The notes: a model not told the origin generated them from the letters alone. DNA of 64,000 nt from Seiridium cupressi (GCA_036674765.1 JARVKI010000041.1:186001-250000); one strand, 5' to 3'; numbered from the stretch's first letter, positions 1-11,640 are shown. Made by a program: numbers and translations.

Positions 1-869
1 TCAGCGTCCCACAGCGCGGATCCAGAAACTCGAAGTCTTCTCTTCTGGCGTCGAACCTCGATCGGGCCGGCCAGACAGTGGACCAAAGTTGAACCCATTG
101 CAGGCTTGTACCAGTCGCCGAAGATCAGAACTCCGATTTTGAAGTCCACTTTATGCTTTCTGTTCTCGACCGCGTTCGTGTCGCGTCGCAAAGCAATATC
201 ATGCCACACTCTACGCCTCTATGCCGCGTGTCCAAGTTGCTTTTTTATTCGATTAATATAAGGCCGCAGCAAAAATGCGGTTGACATTCTACACCGGTTG
301 TGTCCTAAATCGTCGGGTTTTGAGTCGTTGTCTTGCCTCAGTGTTACAATTACTCACATAACAAGACATTTCCATTTCCATTGCCAAGGAGAATCAGACG
401 TAGTGGGTCGCACTTCGTATATATTATGTCGTCATTGCGGCTCTGTCTGTCAGGCAACACCCATGATACAGATCCCCCATATTTCGTGTACCCACCTTCC
501 AAAACAGCTTCTCCAGAGTGCACCTATGTGCAAGGCTTACATTGTAGAGACAAAGTTTTAGATGCTAACTGCCTCTACTCAACCCACCCAACGTACGCGT
601 TACCACCCCCGATCGTCGGAGTACTGGCCAGCACTGAGGCTTGCCTCGGATCTTCCGGCTTCACTTAATGTCAAGCCAGCCCATCACGGGGGATGTATAC
701 CGAGATCGACTCTCAGCCCATTGATCGTCATAAGCGAACCCGCCTTCTAAAGGGCGCTATCTCTCTTATGTCTCCCGGAGCGCGTCAAAATAGGCTTCGG
801 GTGTGATGTTCTTATATATGAAGATTATACTTTGTTTTATTAGAAATTGCGCTACATCTGACCTTGCTG
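1..869. other. Left-edge intergenic stretch, no gene seen
   Basis: Only short open frames without protein-like composition occur here, and several of them lack an ATG. The stretch lies downstream of the minus-strand GWT1 gene, so its right part should hold the GWT1 3' untranslated region. It is AT-rich around 800-845. I see no repeat, RNA gene or promoter that I can defend. Confidence 0.5.
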
Positions 870-2366
870 TTACAGTTTGATCGAAATGTTCCAGGCATCC
901 AAGCCAACCGCGAAGCCTGTCAATACGGTTGCATACCCGATCAGGATCGCTATGGTTGGTATAGGCCCGATGTCCAAGGTCGGAACGGTCATATTCACTA
1001 GACCCGTAAGCAGATTTGCAACCAAGAAGACTGCCAAACCATTTCTGTTGAAGCTTCTCAACACCCGGCTGGTGGCTGTCTCATAGGCTTCTTTCTCTGT
1101 CTTCGCATCCTGTGCATTGTAGAATGACGGGAAGAATAAACTGTCAATGACGCAGAACAAGGAGATCTGTGCATTGTTGAAAGCTACGATCCACAGAACG
1201 TAAGGCAGATTGGCGAGGCGGCGCGAGACGTCTAGGCCCGCCCCGCGAACTGGGTTGGTGCTCAAGTAGTATGACGCTGTCCAAATGCCGGACCACACGG
1301 CCATTGTGAGAAGAAGCGTGTTGCGCTGAGTTCCAGGAGTTGATGCGCTGTGCGGATTGATCCGACGAGGCAAAACATACATGCCTGCATCTTGACCAGC
1401 GAGGAAGATGGATAGATAGCCGACAAAGCTGCACAGACCTTCTCGGTTCATGGAGATGAGATCGGTACGGGGGGCCAAAAGGATGTAGGCCTTGAGACTG
1501 GTGCTTTCTAGCAAGACCTGATAGAGGACAGCGAGGATGACGGAGAGGGCAGCATAACTTGGCACGACCTTCAGAATGCTCTGAAAGATGGCAACAAAAG
1601 GGGGCAGGAACCCCAAGGTGAAGAAGAAATTCCAGTGGACTCCGTATTCCGTAACATGCTCGGCATAATCCAAACTCTTCACGCTCACCAATCTGATGAC
1701 GCCTAGAATCAGGAGCGGGGAGGAATGCCGCATGGAGTATAGAAGCCTTTGGTGCAGTGGTGTAGCCTTTCCTTCAGCCCGCTCCTTCAATACCGGACGA
1801 GCTGCTACCACGCCGGCACTGAAAACGAAACTGCCTACGCCTAGGTCCATAAGGGAGGTGCCCCATGTTTCGACCTTGGCAAAGCGACGTGGGAACATCC
1901 GAAAGTCGACAGCGAGTATGGCAAGGCAGGTAAGCACCAGCATCGACCCACGGTATTGCGTCAAGAAGGGCTTGAGCGACAGAACACCAAGAGTATCCCC
2001 CGCCTTGTTCGTCCCATTGTTGGCTTTGGAGCTCGGCGGAAGCTTGGGCTTTCTCTTCGGTGCGGCTCGAGGGAGGAAGTATACAAAGGTCGCGGGCGTG
2101 ATGATCAAGACGGTGAGAAGGAGGGGCGTCGAGGACCATAGAGTTATCGCAAGCAAAGGCGCCCCTACGTTTAGGAGAAAGTCGACCAGCAGCGAAATGG
2201 GACTGGCATTCTTGAAGAAGGACTGCCGGGCCTGTAAGACAGACCACAGAACCAATGCGACCGGAGCAATTGCCGTCACAAGGTTGATTTCGGACACGGG
2301 GCCACCGGAGAGGTTAGACACGAAGTCCTCCTTGAGTTGCTTGTAGTTGGTTGAGTTTGCGACCAT
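870..2366 (-). CDS. GWT1: GPI-anchored wall transfer protein 1 (GlcN-PI inositol acyltransferase)
   Basis: This single-exon gene encodes 498 residues, the usual length for Gwt1/PIG-W. The family transfers a fatty acyl chain to the inositol of glucosaminyl-phosphatidylinositol in the ER membrane, an early step in making GPI anchors for cell-wall proteins. The sequence shows the family's typical start ([20 protein letters not shown]) and about a dozen hydrophobic helices spread over the whole length. The conserved late segment ([18 protein letters not shown], roughly residues 390-410) is also present. The ATG at 2366 is the first in frame and sits just before the family-typical N-terminus. Long frames on the opposite strand (for example 1696-2346) are shadows of this gene. 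No intron is needed. The assignment is firm from family resemblance; activity is inferred. Confidence 0.95.
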   Translation of the reverse strand: MVANSTNYKQLKEDFVSNLSGGPVSEINLVTAIAPVALVLWSVLQARQSFFKNASPISLLVDFLLNVGAPLLAITLWSSTPLLLTVLIITPATFVYFLPRAAPKRKPKLPPSSKANNGTNKAGDTLGVLSLKPFLTQYRGSMLVLTCLAILAVDFRMFPRRFAKVETWGTSLMDLGVGSFVFSAGVVAARPVLKERAEGKATPLHQRLLYSMRHSSPLLILGVIRLVSVKSLDYAEHVTEYGVHWNFFFTLGFLPPFVAIFQSILKVVPSYAALSVILAVLYQVLLESTSLKAYILLAPRTDLISMNREGLCSFVGYLSIFLAGQDAGMYVLPRRINPHSASTPGTQRNTLLLTMAVWSGIWTASYYLSTNPVRGAGLDVSRRLANLPYVLWIVAFNNAQISLFCVIDSLFFPSFYNAQDAKTEKEAYETATSRVLRSFNRNGLAVFLVANLLTGLVNMTVPTLDIGPIPTIAILIGYATVLTGFAVGLDAWNISIKL

Positions 2367-3018
2367 GTTTGCTATCGATTCGCGAGGCGATAAAAAAGAT
2401 GAGTGTTGAGGAGAGACAGGCCTAGTTCGCGCTCATTTCAGAACCGCAGATCTTTTGCAGCCATGAATCAACAAATTCACACAAGACAGCTTGTTCTTTC
2501 GAGAAGTGACGGTAACTAGGCGAGAAGATACCACGATAGGAAAATTGGGAGGTCCTAGCTGTCGTTGAGCTCCGTGGCAGACATGGACCTTTGCGTCCAA
2601 TCACGCGTTAGTGGCCGTTTGAAGGCCTGTCTGTCGCGCTGCAAGAGCGGGTCAAGTTTTCCAGGTACCCACCACTGAATACCCCCACCTGGCAGTGTCA
2701 GGTTATTACGACTAATAGAATCAGGTGGACAGATTCGTAGGATCGATCACGAGATAATGTATATTATATTTTCTGTGACTGTACTGTATTTTAATCCAAC
2801 CTCTGGGCCGCCTGCTATGAGTTTGTTGACTTACTATAGGACACTGGAGTTGCAACAGCTCCCTTCTTCGTCTATTATGTATAGAGAGTAGTGCTAGTAC
2901 ATAGGTAGTACATACACTCAATTCCTGAAACAACTTTCAGCTCTTTTCCCTTTTCTTTTTTCTCGCGCTCTCTCACTTCTAACCTAATCGACTTTCCGCC
3001 CAGCGCATCATCTCTCAG
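2367..3018. promoter_or_regulatory. Divergent promoter region upstream of GWT1 and of the plus-strand ORF at 3019
   Basis: This 652-bp gap separates the GWT1 start codon on the minus strand from a plus-strand ATG at 3019. A strong pyrimidine tract (about 2940-3010, runs of C/T interrupted by few purines) ends just before that ATG, as is common next to transcription starts in filamentous ascomycetes. No coding exon is recognisable inside. Confidence 0.4.
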
Positions 3019-3306
3019 ATGTCAAATATAGCGCAGGGACGAACGTTATCATTGGACTGGCGGCTCATCGCACACTCTGAAGCTGGCATAACAATTTTCA
3101 GGGCTTTGTCCCCAGTTACCGCCGACACTGCGTTGATCTCCTTCGAACCTCTCCCTACGTACGGTGAATCAGGGCTTTGGCTTGATCCTCACAACCCCCT
3201 TTGTCTTCCGGATGTCTTGTCAGATCTCGTAGCCCGACTCGCCCCACCAGACCGAAGCACTTCTAACACGGCAAGAACAATTGACGTCGGCCTCTTTATA
3301 TCGTAG
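3019..3306 (+). CDS. Hypothetical 95-residue ORF
   Basis: This ATG-initiated frame of 95 codons begins directly after a CT-rich leader-like tract, which is the main reason to list it. The product has no recognised domain, no signal peptide and no membrane segment. I could not find splice signals that would join it convincingly to the BTB-like gene starting at 3620. It may be a small real gene, a 5' exon of something longer, or chance. Confidence is low. Confidence 0.28.
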   Translation: MSNIAQGRTLSLDWRLIAHSEAGITIFRALSPVTADTALISFEPLPTYGESGLWLDPHNPLCLPDVLSDLVARLAPPDRSTSNTARTIDVGLFIS

Positions 3307-3576
3307 CGTATAAACCGTGACAATAGTTTCTTTTGAGCATAGCTTTGACTTTGGTGGCTAATGTGATGAGCCTTTGGCTTATTTTACTCCTTTCAATCGA
3401 CAGAAAGGACGAAACAAAAAAGAAACTCTACTTTTCACCAGTTTGTCAACAGGTATTGATATTACTATGACCATGAGCCTGGAGCTCAGTGAGGTCACCC
3501 TTTACTATCTGGTCCTTCATTGGGATTATTAGCTTTCCAAATTGTCTTGTTTCATCTACTCGTTGGTCAAGTGTGC

Positions 3577-3583
3577 TATAAAT
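3577..3583 (+). promoter_or_regulatory. TATA box for the BTB-like gene
   Basis: The heptamer TATAAAT lies about 40 bp before the ATG at 3620. It supports that ATG over the in-frame ATG at 3542, which would place the TATA box inside the coding region. Confidence 0.45.
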
Positions 3584-3619
3584 CTCCCTATTGTTTTACC
3601 CGGCAAACTCTCCACCATA

Positions 3620-4891
3620 ATGTCATACAGCCACCAATATTCTAGAAGACCAAGTCTGGAGCCCGTATGGACAAGTTATCGCCACCCTGATGGCATGCCA
3701 CATGCTACTTCTAAACCTGCGATTAGCCCGGACTTGACAGCTTCGCCTATGTCCTCCCAAAGTCTTCCGAGCCCGATGTATCCATCTTCGTATGGTGGCA
3801 ACATGATACAGCATGAAAGGGCAATGGTAAACAGCTTGGATGAACGAAGCCGCTCGATTCCCATGAACTCTGCTAGTTTGAGGCCCATCGACGAAGGATC
3901 GTTCCTGTCAGGTCGATTTGAGAGGACGGTGGTTCTGCCACCTCTCCAGAGAAAATACGAGCTTCCAAGTCCTCGTACGTTAACAAAAATATTTGCGCCT
4001 CAACCAAGACGAGATTCGCTTCAACGATCACGAACAGTGCTGGAGCCAAAGGCTATAAATCCACATCGTGGCCCTCCAGAGTCTCCATCCCTAAGCCTTG
4101 GCCGGAGCAATAGCACTTCCATGGAAAGACGCCCACTCCCACCGCCGCCACCGGCTCCTCGAAAACAGTCTGTATTGCAGATTCGCGAGCAGCTCCGCGA
4201 TTGGGGTCATGTATACTACGGCAACGTCAAGACGGCGGACGCTTTCATCATTGCCAGGTCTCTGCGACAGAATAGCGTCTCGCCATTGGAATCGAAAAGA
4301 GTTGTCGGATGGCCAAAGTACAAGGCCCCGAACAGTCTGACTGTTCGCGCGATCATTCGCCCTAAAGCCTTAGAGCGACAGTCATTCCTGATCCAACGCA
4401 CCTTCGACACCGACGAACTTCGTGCAACTATCCCTGATCCCGTTTACGTTTCGCCGCTGCCAGCAATACCCGAACGTCGAGTTAGCGCATCAAGCGCTGG
4501 AGCTTCGCCACGGCTGCCACATGGGAGAAGGCGGAGTAGCGTAAAATCAAGTGAACTGCTCTCGGGACGGGGAAGAGCAAGCGCCAGCATAGACTACGAG
4601 ACCTTGATACGGGATACTAAGGCAGTTCCTATACGTAAGTGAGCTCCCTTTCTCTCTTGTAGACAAGACCAAACGTTGATGGATTGGACAGATTTGAAAT
4701 ACGCAAGAGCCTATCTTCCCGTCGTAGCGGCACTGCTTGTCTCTGGCCATGTTCGCGAAGGTGATATCATCTATTTACCACTTCCTCATGCGGAAGCATG
4801 GCCGCAGACGGTGGAGTACATCTATACTGGCCAAGGCGAACTGACGGGGGCAATTAGAGAAAACATTGTTTACCTTGCCGGGAAAATCTAG
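3620..4891 (+). CDS. Disordered protein with BTB/POZ-like C-terminal segment
   Basis: Two exons are inferred: 3620-4634 and 4692-4891, with a 57-bp intron (GTAAGT...ACAG). Splicing keeps the frame and replaces a stop that follows the donor. The product is 404 residues. The first 170 or so are Ser/Pro/Arg-rich and probably disordered, including a polyproline stretch (RRPLPPPPPAPRKQ). A folded block follows (LRDWGHVYYGNVKTADAFII, then RPKALERQSFLIQRTFDTDE). The exon-2 tail (YARAYLPVVAALLVSGHVRE, then YIYTGQGELT) resembles the end of a BTB/POZ fold. The pattern looks like a fungal protein family of unknown function. An upstream in-frame ATG at 3542 would add 26 residues. The BTB resemblance is tentative; the gene model is fairly secure because the exon junction restores a sensible reading frame. 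Confidence 0.75.
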
Positions 4892-5314
4892 TGGAACGCC
4901 TAATGAAGACTTCGAGTCCTGCAGGAGTTACTTTCAGCATTATAAATCGTACTGCATGACATCAATAAACACTAACGCGCTACATAGTTTTACATGCACA
5001 ATTTAAGTTTGAATGAGAGCATGTCATCTAAGTCTTAAGTACCGTGAATATGAACTGATCTTTTCGACGAGACGAGACGATAGCAATGCAGCTGATAGGT
5101 CGATGGTCTACAATGTGTGGTGTGTGACCTACTTCTATTCAGTCATCAGCTCCGTTGTGATGAGTGTCAAGGCCAGTCGCAGATTTGCCAAGTAGTATAA
5201 TGATAGTTTTAATAATTAGTTATTAATGGTTACTGTAGTCTATGCCCCGTTTTTCTATTTTATATCATGATCCTTGTTTCATCCAGTCATTCCATCGTCA
5301 TCTTTCGTCACTGT
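4892..5314. other. Convergent intergenic region
   Basis: This AT-rich 423-bp gap lies between the 3' ends of the BTB-like gene (+) and the secreted-protein gene (-). It should hold both 3' untranslated regions. No ORF or RNA gene is supported. Confidence 0.5.
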
Positions 5315-6009
5315 CTAAGCGACAGCCGTCATCTGGTACGGCTTGACGGGAACGGTCACTGGAGCGCACTTGACCTCCCGATCAGAATAAATCTGCCCAA
5401 GAGTCCAGTTGGGATTCTGGTAGGTCGTATCCGTGCAATCCAGGGTGAGATTCACCTGCCCGTAACCGTTGATGGTTGCCCTGACTTGGTTAGCTATCTT
5501 ACGTAGTGTTACTCAAGGTTGAGCGAAAACATACGGCCACTGTGGATCCTGGTCGCTGCAGACCCAGGTCTGGTTGACGTTGAGTGTTCCACTCGGCCGG
5601 CTGAAGTCGAAAGTGGTCTTTGCGGATGTACCATCTGGGGAAGTGCAGGTGTACGGCATGGTGCCATAGAAGAAATCGGAAAGCTGGTTGCTTGTTCCGC
5701 TGCACGATGACTTATAAGTAAGGGCCGGGTTTGTCAGGTTGAAGTTCACATATCCCCAAGAGTTCTATTCTCCAGTCAGTTATATTGCCATTTCAGAATA
5801 GTTGATAATAAACCCGATGGGCAACCGACCTGATGCGCTGGTGTCGTGAAGACGTATGAAGCATGGTAGTCAAAATCTTCGACAGTCCATGAGAAGTTGC
5901 CGAACGATGCGGCTTGGCATCCGGGATTGCCGTCCCGAGTGTTGAGGCCAAACGGAGCGGCGGCTGCCAATGGCAGGAATGCAGCGAGGGTTGAGATGAG
6001 GCCGTGCAT
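5315..6009 (-). CDS. Small secreted six-cysteine protein
   Basis: Three exons are inferred on the minus strand: 6009-5830, 5764-5535 and 5480-5315, with introns of 65 bp (GTCGGT...ATAG) and 54 bp (GTATGT...GCTAAC...TCAG). The product is 191 residues. The first 19 form a clear signal peptide (MHGLISTLAAFLPLAAAAP), so the protein should be secreted. The mature part has six cysteines, consistent with three disulphides, in the contexts PGCQ, SSCSG, YTCTS, WVCSD, LDCTD and VKCAP. It is rich in aromatic residues and N-glycosylation sequons, and the chain runs continuously across both junctions. The fold may belong to the AA1-like (Alt a 1-type) secreted beta-proteins, but this is a guess. A host- or microbe-directed effector role is possible but not shown by the sequence. 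Confidence 0.82.
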
Positions 6010-6144
6010 TGTGCTGATTGATGAAAAGCGAATGATGTGGTCGGAGGTGATGTATGGCTAGAGAATATTGAATTGTATCCAAGGCAGAGAGATGTTGTCT
6101 GGTTGTTTTGGGATAACACTGATATAGCAGGGCCACGCTGAAGG

Positions 6145-6152
6145 TTTATATT
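6145..6152 (-). promoter_or_regulatory. TATA-like box for the secreted-protein gene
   Basis: Read on the minus strand this is AATATAAA, about 140 bp before the start codon at 6009. The intervening leader is rich in C and A with few G, typical of a fungal 5' untranslated region. Confidence 0.35.
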
Positions 6153-8238
6153 ATGTCAGTGGTAGCATTCGGGACGTTAGATTTTGGCCCGTCTTCGGTC
6201 GCTAGCCCTATGGCCGTAGCATCCTGACGTCGTTCGGGTGTCAAGACTCGTATTCCCCAACGAAAGCCAGGGAGCTGTGGCGGGTGGTTGGGTGGTAGCA
6301 CCAATAAGAGCCGGGTTTGCCGGGGCATGCACGTCACACGAGTTGTCCGCTGCAACCGCGGCAGGCCGATCATTGGCTCTTTTACTGAATAACCTGTTCA
6401 GTATTGAAATACTAGGTTGGAGTTTTTCACTTGCAGTGCTTGACAACGAGACCCCTCACGTGCCGTTCTCGAGTTCTTTCCGGGTCCCAACCTCTTAGTG
6501 AAGCGGTGAGAAGGAGCGTATCAGCAGTGATTTTTCGTAGTTCGCTATTTTTGGATTCGACGCACAGCAGCCGACACGAGATTGTGTCGATTATCGACTG
6601 TTAGTTCGCTGACCACATCATGGTTACGTTGGGAATAAGCACATAAGCTTAATTCTTATTTTGGAGACGCTAGTTAGGTGCCAGCAGAGCGGAAACCCCG
6701 TCAGTGGCAGCTTTTAAGGCTCCCTAGGTGCTCCACTAGGCCGTTCCGCGGCCGACCCCGGGTGCACGCTGCACTGCCATTGGTAACGTTGCTACTTGAG
6801 TACGAGCTTTCAGCTCTTCCCAATGCCGGCTTAATGGTGCGCAATACAGCTGAGGCTGTACATTGGCCTCATGACTCTTTTTGTTTGACACAATAGGTGT
6901 AGTAAGCTACTTGTCCCGTGGATACGATGTGATCGACATTCCTAGTTAGTCGATGGGCTGGTGCCAAATGGTTTCAGACGGGTATTGGAGACGTGGGCTG
7001 TTAACTCACCATTCACGGCTAACCGGAACGTTGTTTATGGTGACGGGAGATATAGCCAACGTAAATGCCACATGCGATTAGACCTGTCGGCGACAGAGAT
7101 CGCGCGATGGACGGTAAAGAGAGAACGTAAAAATCAATTGGACCAGTCTATCGGTAAAGAAGTCCCGTCTGCTTGTCCTCTAGATAGACTAGAAATTGCG
7201 GCATGTCTGTGGCATCCGAACCTGTCTGCTATCAGTTTTTGGCCGTCAAAAGAGAAGCAGGCTGATCCAGATGCATTCACCTAATCAAATCCCTATTCTT
7301 GTGAGTTTCAATCGTTGACTTCTGTAGCAATATCTTGTAAGCTCTCCTATCTTGATTTTACTATTTTTTTCATACTCGTATCTTTTAACAATGGTGGAGA
7401 GATAACATGCATATAGGATCTCTTCAACAATATTTTAGCTTCTCGACGACCAATCCGAGGACGAAACATAAGTGATTATCTGAAACCACGAACTCGGCTA
7501 TCGCCATACACCATGGCTGTCCTGGGCTCAGTCGTACCCTTTAAGGGATGAGCGGTATATCTCTTTGCTCTGATTGCTATCTGCTGTCACGACTATGCAA
7601 CTTTGCGGGCCGGAGCACTTTCAACCCAGCGCGGCGATGGTATAATACTCAAAGTAGCTACCCTGAAACTAGTCACCTCCCCTGATTCCCGACCGACCAC
7701 AGTCATTGAGAGAATGCCAAGCCCTACCCACAGTTGCTGGGCAGAATTACTCTAGTTACATCATTGAACTATGCTGTGACCCTATGTTAGTCAACCGGGA
7801 GGTATTGAAGCCACAGTACGAAAGCACAGCAGGTCATCAAGATTAATAACTGTGGTTTCCCTGCCATTAGCGGAAGCTTTGTATGGCATAGGTTAAGTCA
7901 GACATGATGACAATGTATTAGACTCATACGGCTGAAATCGCATTACCATAAATAGTATGTATCATGCAAGAGTTGCACACTGCCCGCTATTCTTGACAAC
8001 ATCCATATACAAATAAGGTTGATATTGTATTCATTTGTGTTTATAGGCCCAATGATCAATGAAAGACGTATGACAATATCATCGAAGAATATGGGTATCA
8101 ATCCTGGTAGTATTACTCATAGACTAATCAACAACAAGCGATGTAACGAAGAGAGACCAGTCCTCCATCTACAAGTTTTCTTCAGGGCCTGGGAATAATT
8201 CAACACTGGCTGTTCCCTATGGGACAAATATTCTGGCT
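6153..8238. other. 2.1-kb gene-free stretch
   Basis: Between the secreted-protein promoter and the 241-residue ORF I find only short frames of random composition. The part from about 7300 to 8150 is AT-rich. No transposon ORF, long repeat or tRNA was recognised. It must contain the 3' region of the 8239-8964 gene if that gene is real. Confidence 0.45.
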
Positions 8239-8964
8239 TCAGGCCCGAGCCGCAACACGGCCCTTCCAAGGGTTCATCAGTCCATCCTTGAACTCCTTTT
8301 TGAAACCTAGACCGGCTGCAAATGACTTGGCTCTTTCGGTCTGATTCTTGTACTTGGCCGCGACAAGAGTTCCAGTTTGCCGGACCAGAGCCGGCTTGTC
8401 CAAAAAGCTGGGTAGAGAGTCGATCTCGGCAAGGATATTGATGATTATCTCCGGGTTCTCCTCGAGCACAAGGCTGTTGGGTCGTGAAATCAGTGCTTTC
8501 TTGATTCGGCGCTCGGCATTGTGGCTGATGTAGACGGCACGCTTAGGACTGATGCTCTTCTTCTTGGCGTCACTGGTCAGAACTTCGAGCTCGCACTTCT
8601 TGTCATGTTGAGAGATGCGGTATTTATTTCCCTCGGCGTGCATCGCGGCGCGAATTTCCTTGTCAGTGGCGTCGGGGCTAGCCCCTCGAAGAGCTGCAGC
8701 GGCTCGGTGACGGGGACATATACCAGTCTTGTCTTTGGTGAAGTCGGTGTCGCTGTTTGACTGGCTGTTGCATATGTAATGCATCTCGCGAATGTCACCA
8801 ACGTCGCGACAAAAGGTCTCTTCGTCGCACCCGCGTTGGCGATGGTCAAAGTTGACCGTATCATCGCGGAGGAGGCAGAACACAAGGCCGTAGTCCTCCT
8901 CCGGCCAGCGATGAATTGTGCAGCCGCAGAGAGCATAGTGAAAGGTGATCAGAGCTCGGCACAT
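8239..8964 (-). CDS. Orphan cysteine-rich 241-residue protein
   Basis: This ATG-initiated single-exon frame of 241 codons stands in an otherwise empty 3.9-kb region. The N-terminal 90 residues are rich in Cys and His (CGCTIHRW, RGCDEETFC, HYICNS, GICPRHR), which could bind a metal. The remaining part is Lys/Glu-rich and probably helical. No signal peptide or membrane segment is visible, and I do not recognise a family. A frame of this length could arise by chance only rarely. It may be a lineage-specific gene or the remnant of a larger one. Confidence 0.55.
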   Translation of the reverse strand: MCRALITFHYALCGCTIHRWPEEDYGLVFCLLRDDTVNFDHRQRGCDEETFCRDVGDIREMHYICNSQSNSDTDFTKDKTGICPRHRAAAALRGASPDATDKEIRAAMHAEGNKYRISQHDKKCELEVLTSDAKKKSISPKRAVYISHNAERRIKKALISRPNSLVLEENPEIIINILAEIDSLPSFLDKPALVRQTGTLVAAKYKNQTERAKSFAAGLGFKKEFKDGLMNPWKGRVAARA

Positions 8965-9882
8965 ATTTTTAAGCTAAATGGGCAACGTGTAGAAATGGTG
9001 AAGAAAGGTGAACACTAGAGAAACACAGCACAAAAATAAAAGATGGTGTTTTTATCAGAGTAAAGTTGTGACTGGCTCGGGTGTGAATTTGCAAGTGCCC
9101 AAGGCAATCAATCCTCTTCGATACTACAGGACATCTCTAGGCTAACAATGAGTAGCAATTATATATGAGGTGATGACCAGTACTGCCCGGTTACGAACAT
9201 TCTAAGGCCTTCCTTTTGCAAGAGACTTCTTTCCGCGAAACAGGACTCACTGTATCGCAATCCACCAACACTTTGTTTGAGGCAACAACATATGTAGTCA
9301 TGCTTTATAGTCCTTTTCCTTATCTTGCAAGTTATATCCCCTATGATGTTCCATTGTCCAAGACAGTTCTGGCCCAGTCTCACTACATCTGATGAGATTT
9401 GCATTGACGTCAAAGTGCGTTTCCAGCCTGAAACAAGCTCAGAGAAAAAGGCCACCGTGCCACGTTTCTGACAGGAACTAATCTGGTGCCGGTAGAGCAG
9501 CAAAATTGGATGTTTGAACAAGGAGTTAACAGACAGGGGTCTTGCACGAGAATCCACAGTTAGGATTCGAATGATTTGAATCCCCGTTGGCATCATCTTT
9601 GCGAGCAGCAAAAGTATTACACACGGCACAGCCTAAGGATTAACTACATGTAGTCTACCATTGTCGTTCCTCAAAGATAGACCGAATTAAGGTCAGCCGC
9701 CTCAACACTGAGATTTCTAACTGCGCGGAAATTTAGTGATCTCTAAGATTAAAGCATATCATCTAAGTACCCCACGGGAATAGAAACTATCAATTTCCAG
9801 TACCTGTAGCCAGTTCCTGTCCTGGCCTGGCCACCATCACGAGCCGGCCAGAGGGTGAATCACTAGACAGGTATGCTGTTAT
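8965..9882. other. Intergenic region upstream of the orphan ORF
   Basis: This 918-bp stretch lies between the start of the orphan ORF and the end of the VOC gene, both on the minus strand. A 156-codon frame at 9159-9629 begins with GTG rather than ATG and has no protein-like features, so I do not call it. Confidence 0.45.
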
Positions 9883-10464
9883 TCATGAAGTTTCATTCGA
9901 AAGCCTGTGATAAGGTCAGCCGATTGCTCATAGCATCGTGAAAGGCTTCCCTTACTCTACCAGATTTCCGTCAGGGTCTCGGATGTAGACGCTCCTCAGC
10001 TTCGACTTCGCTCCAGTGCGGTTGACGACGCCACCGCCCTCGAGAACGTCAAACTGGTTCTCGTGCAGTTTCTGCGCAATCTCGTCCACGTTATCCTCTA
10101 TGAGGAAGCACAAATCCCCGCTGCCTGGCTGGACATTTTGAGCTTTTGGCTCGAACTCTTTGCCGCTGACATGCAGATTGATTTTCTGTTGACCAAAGAT
10201 CAAGGCATGTCGCTCTTGACCACCAGGGGTGAAGGCGGTGTGCTTCATCCCCAGAACAGACTCATAAAACTTGACAGTGGCGTCCAAGTCTTTTACGGTC
10301 AAGACGATGTGGTCAAGCGACTTTGTTCTCGCGATGCTTGACATGGTGCGATTCAATGGCACGACCTGCGGTATGTGGTGTTGGGTCAATTGATGGGCAG
10401 CGATTCGTCTTAAGGTCATACGAGACATTGCCTTGATAGGTGGGTGAATCGCTGGAAGAGACAT
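9883..10464 (-). CDS. Glyoxalase/VOC-superfamily protein, GLOD5-like
   Basis: There are two exons: 10464-9956 and a tiny last exon 9904-9883, joined across a 51-bp intron (GTAAGG...CTGAC...ACAG). Without splicing the protein would stop right after the third metal-ligand position. With splicing it ends ...GNLVELSNETS, as VOC proteins usually do. The 176-residue product carries one beta-alpha-beta-beta-beta pair typical of glyoxalase I/bleomycin-resistance folds. Candidate metal ligands are His52 (LDHIVLTV), His98 (INLHVSG) and Glu170 (GNLVE). Residues 1-40 are basic and low in acidic residues and could be a mitochondrial presequence. The ATG at residue 41 (MSSIARTKSLDH) is an alternative start giving a standard-size cytosolic protein. 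The substrate is unknown; detoxification of a small electrophile is an inference from the family. Confidence 0.88.
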
Positions 10465-11640
10465 GGAGCCAAGTCAACATTAATATACAAACATGAAAAG
10501 CGGTGCTAGCAGCTTTGGTTTGGCTGTCGGTACGCTCGGCCAAGACCCAGTGGGGTATGCCGCGCTAAGATGTGTACAATGGTGGCCCCCGTCATCACTT
10601 AACTTTCATTGAGAATACATTAGCTCTGTCCAGAACCTCATGAAGCCTTACATACCTGGTCCTCATCCAGCTGAGGAAATCACTCATGGGCCAGCCTCAT
10701 TCACCGACGATGCGGTATCATGTAACATTTCCATCTTTCTGTATGACAGAATACCAGGTGCAGGATTGAATAGTCAAGTGCTCTAGATCCGCTCCCAATC
10801 TCCATGCCGAACGGCCTTCAAGAAGCAGCAGCACTGAACATCGCGATGCTTCCAAACCTGTCACAGTCTACATGACTTACTAAGTACGAGATGGTCCAAG
10901 GCCTCCAGATACCAATGGATCCAATCAGCAGTTGGCTTCGCTTGCTGGGTTCAGTCACGAAATTCCGGATTAGCTCTGAAGCGAGGCCGTTATCTGACCA
11001 GGATGTTGTTTCCGCCGACGACCTAACGTGGCAACGAGTGAATTTACCCGACCGATCGGACTTGGTATCAAAGGTATCAGAATTGAGGATTAGAAGACCT
11101 AGAAAAATCCAAAAATCAGGTAGCCGATGCCAACAAGTCATCACACGTGTATATGGAGCGTTCTATCTAAGCCGTATCTACTGAAGACTTTTCTAGATAA
11201 AGGAATGTGCATCCGCGAGACAGCCCGAGAGGAAATATGTTGCGGATCAAGCCTTAGCTTTTCACGGCTTCCAATCGGGATACAAGCAGTGAATTGTTAA
11301 TCATGGTTGCCAAATTGTTTCATGAGCCAGGACGTATGACAAGTCCAGCCTCAACAATGATGAAACAATCAATCCTCGGACAGGTCTTCGGCACCCTGAC
11401 TACCGGAGGTAGCCAGCCGCCCTTAGACCGTACGCCAGAACACGAGCTGAACGTACGACCGGTACGATACTCCAGAGAGCACGACCGTGGCTATCATCAA
11501 CGCCTGCTCCGCTGAGACGAGGACGTTATGATTGGCCACTTGTGACCAGAGCACCCTTTCAACGACCCGGGGACGAACCCATGGCCTCTGAACGCCCTAC
11601 TAGGGAGCACGCGACACATCGACCCGCAGGTGAGGACCGG
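10465..11640. other. Gene-free stretch between VOC gene and minus-strand leader region
   Basis: Only short overlapping frames of random composition are present. Nothing resembles a known protein family, repeat or structured RNA. Confidence 0.4.

Noticed and set aside
1696..2346. 216-codon open frame antisense to GWT1
   Set aside because: It is Arg/Ser-rich with the composition of a shadow frame, and it is fully covered by the clear GWT1 coding sequence.
9159..9629. 156-codon minus-strand frame
   Set aside because: It starts at GTG, has no ATG near the start and no protein-like features.
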